From an uncultured Pseudomonadota bacterium (GTDB lineage Bacteria > Myxococcota_A > UBA796 > JAFGLY01), in the NCBI GenBank assembly GCA_937912125.1, contig CALDOK010000003.1, forward strand, positions 51,801 through 115,800: a stretch of DNA of 64,000 bases, written 5' to 3'. Under the pieces are notes generated by a model. It saw nothing but the letters and a program-made list of their open reading frames with translations. It was not told where the DNA came from and made no database searches. Positions 61,679-64,000 of this stretch are shown one piece after another. The translations under genes were made by a program, and so were the position numbers. Each line of letters starts with the position of its first letter. The first letter of the stretch is position 1.

Positions 61679-63810
61679 CCGCCACCTCCTTGCACCACGT
61701 AGGCCGCTCCGATCACGCTGCCCTCGGCGCTGATCTCGCTGTAGGCACCCAAGAGCAGATCGGGCACCGCGTCGCCGTCCACATCCCCGGGGCCGGCCAC
61801 CGTGTACCCGAGGTAACTGGACTCATCGCGCCCTCGGAAGACCAGGTCCAGCTCCTCGGCCAGCAGGTAGCCCTCCACTGGCCCCAGGGCGAGCCAACAA
61901 GCGCCAGCGTTGCTGTGGGCGGTGTCGTTGTACGGACCCCCGATGAGCAGTTCCTGGTGGCTGTCCTGATCGATGTCCCCCGGCATGGCGACGCGCCAGG
62001 CTCCGTCTTCGGAACCCTCCCCTACGATCTTGGCTCGGGAGCCGGCGACGGACTGCTGCTCCTCGAAGGGCCCGGCCATCACGTAGATCACCCCGGGGTC
62101 GATGTGTACGAAGTCGGCGTCCAGGGCGCCGATGGCCAGGTCGTCCAGCCCGTCTCCGTCCATGTCGGCGCCCCCAGCCACGGCGTACCCCAGGGTATCT
62201 GAGCTAGACTCGCCATGGATCACGATGTCCGGTGCGGGCTCGGGGTCCGACCCATCCAAGGGGCCCAGAAACACGTAGACGGCCCCGTCGTTGGTGGCCA
62301 GGACATCAGACAGCGGCGCCCCCACCACCACATCACCGATGCCGTCGCCGTCCACGTCACCCGCGGCCGCCAGGCTGCGGCCCAGGTAGGTGGCGTCCTC
62401 GTGCTGCAGCAGCACGTCCGCCTCGTCCAGGCTGCTGCCCTGACTGATGGGCCCCAGGAACACCCAGGCGGCCCCCGCGGTGCTGCCGAGCCCATCATGC
62501 CCATAGGCGCCCACCGCGAAGTCGTCCACGCCGTCGCCGCTCACGTCACCCAGGCCGTCCATGCCGTATCCGAGGTAGTCCGCTGCGGCGGCTCCGGGGA
62601 GGACGATGTCGGCCTCCAACGCGAGGTCCAGCGCACCAGTCACGGGGCCCAGCAGCACATAGACGCTGCCGGAGCTCGAGCCGCCGGCGTCGTGGCTCAC
62701 CGCGGCGACCAGCACATCCCCGAACCCGTCGTGGTTCACATCCCCCGCGAACGCGGGCAGGCAGGCGTTGTCGCTGGCGTTCTCGCCGTAGAACAGCGCG
62801 TCTGCGTCGGCGAGGCTCGCTGCGTGCGTGGCCGGCCCCAGCACCAGGTAGACGCCTCCGGCGTTGCTGCCCCCGCTGTCCTCGAGGCAGGCGCCGATGA
62901 GCAGATCCGCCAGCCCATCCCCGTTCACATCGCCCCCCGCCAGGAAGCTGCCGGCGTAGTCCCCGCTGTCCACACCCTCCATGCGGAACGCATCGTCCAA
63001 CGCGTACTCCGCCTCGCCGTCACAGTCGTCGTCCACCCAGTTGCTCTGCTCGGTGGCGTCGGGATTCACCGCCACATCCCCGTCGTCACAGTCGGTGGCG
63101 GCCTCGTGCTGGAAGTCCCCCTCGGCCTCGCACAGACAGGCCTCGGTGCCCGGGTGCCCGTCTCCGTCCAGATCGGCGTACCAGATCGTGCAGTCGAAGG
63201 CGTCCTGGTCGTTGGCGGTGCCGTCACAGTCGTCGTCGTAGGCGGTCTCGCAGGTCTCGGTGGCCGCCGGGTTGACGTTGGGGTCCACGTCGTCGCAGTC
63301 GAGCCCAGCGTCGCCACCGACGTGGTCCCAGGGCTGCTCACAGGCCGGGGTGGGCTGGGCGGCGTCGCCGTAGCCGTCGCCATCCAGGTCCGGGTACCAG
63401 GTGAGCGCGTCCACGGCGCTGTCCTCGTCGATCTTGTCGTCGCAGTCGTTGTCGATGTGGTCGCAGATCTCGTCGGCCCCGGGATGGATCGCAGGGTCGC
63501 CGTCGTGGCAGTCGCCGCGGCGCTCGGCGTAGCCCGGTGGAGCGCTGCAGGCGTCCACGTCGTAGCCGCTGATGCCCCAGCCGTCCCCGTCGGCGTCGGC
63601 GTGGAAGCCCTCTCCCCCCAGAGCCCCGACCTCGTCGATCTCTCCGTCGCAGTCGTCGTCAGCGTCGTTGCAGAACTCCTGGGCGCCCGGGAACACGTAG
63701 GGGTTGGCGTCGTCGCAGTCGCCGCTCAGCTCGTCGAAGCCGTCCCCGTCACCGTCGAGGGACGAACCACAGGCCCACAGCAGGACCAGCACCGCCGGTG
63801 CGGCGCGCAT
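61675..63810 (-). CDS. B-type lipoprotein, copy B4 (most divergent B copy)
   Basis: The 711-residue protein starts at ATG 63810, one base inside the stop of the preceding gene (TGATG), with signal peptide RAAPAVLVLLWAC. The mature part begins GSSLDGDGDGFDELSGDCDD, differing from the SSQDQDHDG start of B1-B3. Four MopE-like blocks and seven FG-GAP repeats follow, ending AAYVVQGGGG. A GTG directly before the ATG is a less likely start. As for A5, its divergence marks the upstream end of the array as the older module. Confidence 0.78.
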   Translation of the reverse strand: MRAAPAVLVLLWACGSSLDGDGDGFDELSGDCDDANPYVFPGAQEFCNDADDDCDGEIDEVGALGGEGFHADADGDGWGISGYDVDACSAPPGYAERRGDCHDGDPAIHPGADEICDHIDNDCDDKIDEDSAVDALTWYPDLDGDGYGDAAQPTPACEQPWDHVGGDAGLDCDDVDPNVNPAATETCETAYDDDCDGTANDQDAFDCTIWYADLDGDGHPGTEACLCEAEGDFQHEAATDCDDGDVAVNPDATEQSNWVDDDCDGEAEYALDDAFRMEGVDSGDYAGSFLAGGDVNGDGLADLLIGACLEDSGGSNAGGVYLVLGPATHAASLADADALFYGENASDNACLPAFAGDVNHDGFGDVLVAAVSHDAGGSSSGSVYVLLGPVTGALDLALEADIVLPGAAAADYLGYGMDGLGDVSGDGVDDFAVGAYGHDGLGSTAGAAWVFLGPISQGSSLDEADVLLQHEDATYLGRSLAAAGDVDGDGIGDVVVGAPLSDVLATNDGAVYVFLGPLDGSDPEPAPDIVIHGESSSDTLGYAVAGGADMDGDGLDDLAIGALDADFVHIDPGVIYVMAGPFEEQQSVAGSRAKIVGEGSEDGAWRVAMPGDIDQDSHQELLIGGPYNDTAHSNAGACWLALGPVEGYLLAEELDLVFRGRDESSYLGYTVAGPGDVDGDAVPDLLLGAYSEISAEGSVIGAAYVVQGGGG

Positions 63811-64000
63811 CACAGCTCGTCGGCCCCCACATCGGGGGTGGCGTCACGGGGGTCGCCGTCGATGTCGTGGGTGACCTCGCTGTCACCGCTCAGGGCGACT
63901 CCGGCGTCCACGGCGCTCGAGCCCGCGGCGAGGTGCAGATCGCCCCCGTCGACGTCCGCGAAGGGGGCGCTGCCGACATCGGTGAGGTTGCCCTCGGCGA
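63810..64000 (-). CDS. C-terminus of a beta-helix (choice-of-anchor Q type) protein, partial
   Basis: Sixty-two residues in frame before a TGA at 63812-63810 are visible; the start lies beyond the window. The segment DLHLAAGSSAVDAG, then a VTHDIDGDPRDATPDVGADE end, matches the closing part of parallel beta-helix proteins of the choice-of-anchor Q kind, as does the end of the lipoprotein at 42313. Its stop shares TGATG with the start of B4, so it is the first visible gene of the array operon. Confidence 0.7.
   Translation of the reverse strand, partial: AEGNLTDVGSAPFADVDGGDLHLAAGSSAVDAGVALSGDSEVTHDIDGDPRDATPDVGADEL

Larger units (their letters stand above)
47576..63810 (-). repeat. Four tandem modules of a B-A lipoprotein gene pair (about 4.05 kb each)
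   Basis: The modules are B4-A5 (59723-63810), B3-A4 (55687-59726), B2-A3 (51648-55696) and B1-A2 (47576-51651). Period lengths are about 4084, 4030, 4045 and 4075 bases. Similarity is highest in the start of the B genes and in the WNQASYNIVNVNDDLTIP block of the A genes (near 48000-48060, 52080-52150 and 56100-56170), and lower in B4-A5. Almost every gene boundary is a stop-start overlap, so the array can be translated as a coupled series. Confidence 0.85.

Noticed and set aside
47576..63810. Tandem repeats as a transposon or phage tail-fibre cluster
   Set aside because: No transposase, integrase, terminal inverted repeats or structural phage genes are seen; each copy has its own lipoprotein signal.

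Overview
The window is high-GC bacterial chromosomal DNA. It has Gram-negative envelope genes (TonB/ExbB/ExbD, a TonB-dependent receptor, an OprP-like porin), many short lipoprotein signal peptides, C-terminal Cys-Gly / membrane helix / Arg-cluster tails of the MYXO-CTERM kind, a giant AAA-TPR hybrid histidine kinase, Asp/Thr low-complexity linkers, and many FG-GAP and MopE-type repeats. Together these suggest a member of the Myxococcota or a related deltaproteobacterial lineage. This is inferred from gene content; no rRNA, tRNA, CRISPR array or insertion sequence was recognised.

Layout. Positions 1-1300 hold the end of a WYL-like gene facing a composite pseudogene locus (solute-binding protein, cyclase-like and PilZ-like pieces). 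Positions 1383-4202 carry xseB and a tonB-exbB-exbD-exbD operon. Positions 4443-8308 carry glutaryl-CoA dehydrogenase and a two-gene 2-oxoacid:ferredoxin oxidoreductase with a fused gamma domain. Positions 8409-17887 hold a lipoprotein, then on the minus strand a very large hybrid kinase, a Tat/lipoprotein-type TldD, PmbA/TldE and a PlsC-like acyltransferase. Positions 18083-26937 hold a CAP-domain protein, a beta-helix lipoprotein, a small lipoprotein-like protein facing a BchE-like B12/radical SAM protein, a DUF3604-type exported protein, MurA with Asp in place of the catalytic Cys, and a Thr/Asp-repeat membrane protein. Positions 27280-33829 hold a porin, a PspF-like sigma-54 activator divergent from a decayed SPFH gene that keeps a good sigma-54 promoter and an upstream palindrome, a DbpA-like helicase and a CvfB-like S1 protein. 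Positions 34119-43878 hold lipoproteins, a receptor-lipoprotein-lipoprotein operon, a purple-acid-phosphatase-like enzyme and a beta-helix lipoprotein.

The most striking region is 43944-64000. On the minus strand at least ten genes run head to tail with almost every stop and start codon overlapping. Four consecutive modules of about 4.05 kb each encode a pair: a B-type lipoprotein (four MopE-like Asp/Cys motifs plus seven FG-GAP repeats, like an integrin-alpha propeller) followed by an A-type lipoprotein (VCBS/FG-GAP propeller plus a CARDB-like end). The array is preceded by a beta-helix protein and ends with a lipoprotein carrying choice-of-anchor D domains and a fibrinogen-like GGGWT domain. 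A fifth A-type paralogue faces it on the plus strand. I read this as an expanded, stoichiometrically coupled, probably calcium-dependent surface lipoprotein system whose function is unknown; adhesion is the simplest hypothesis.

Two loci (306-1275 and 30134-31473) show several frame changes and missing protein segments, so either real gene decay or assembly deletions affect this sequence. Homology statements rest on motif recognition by eye, not on database searches.
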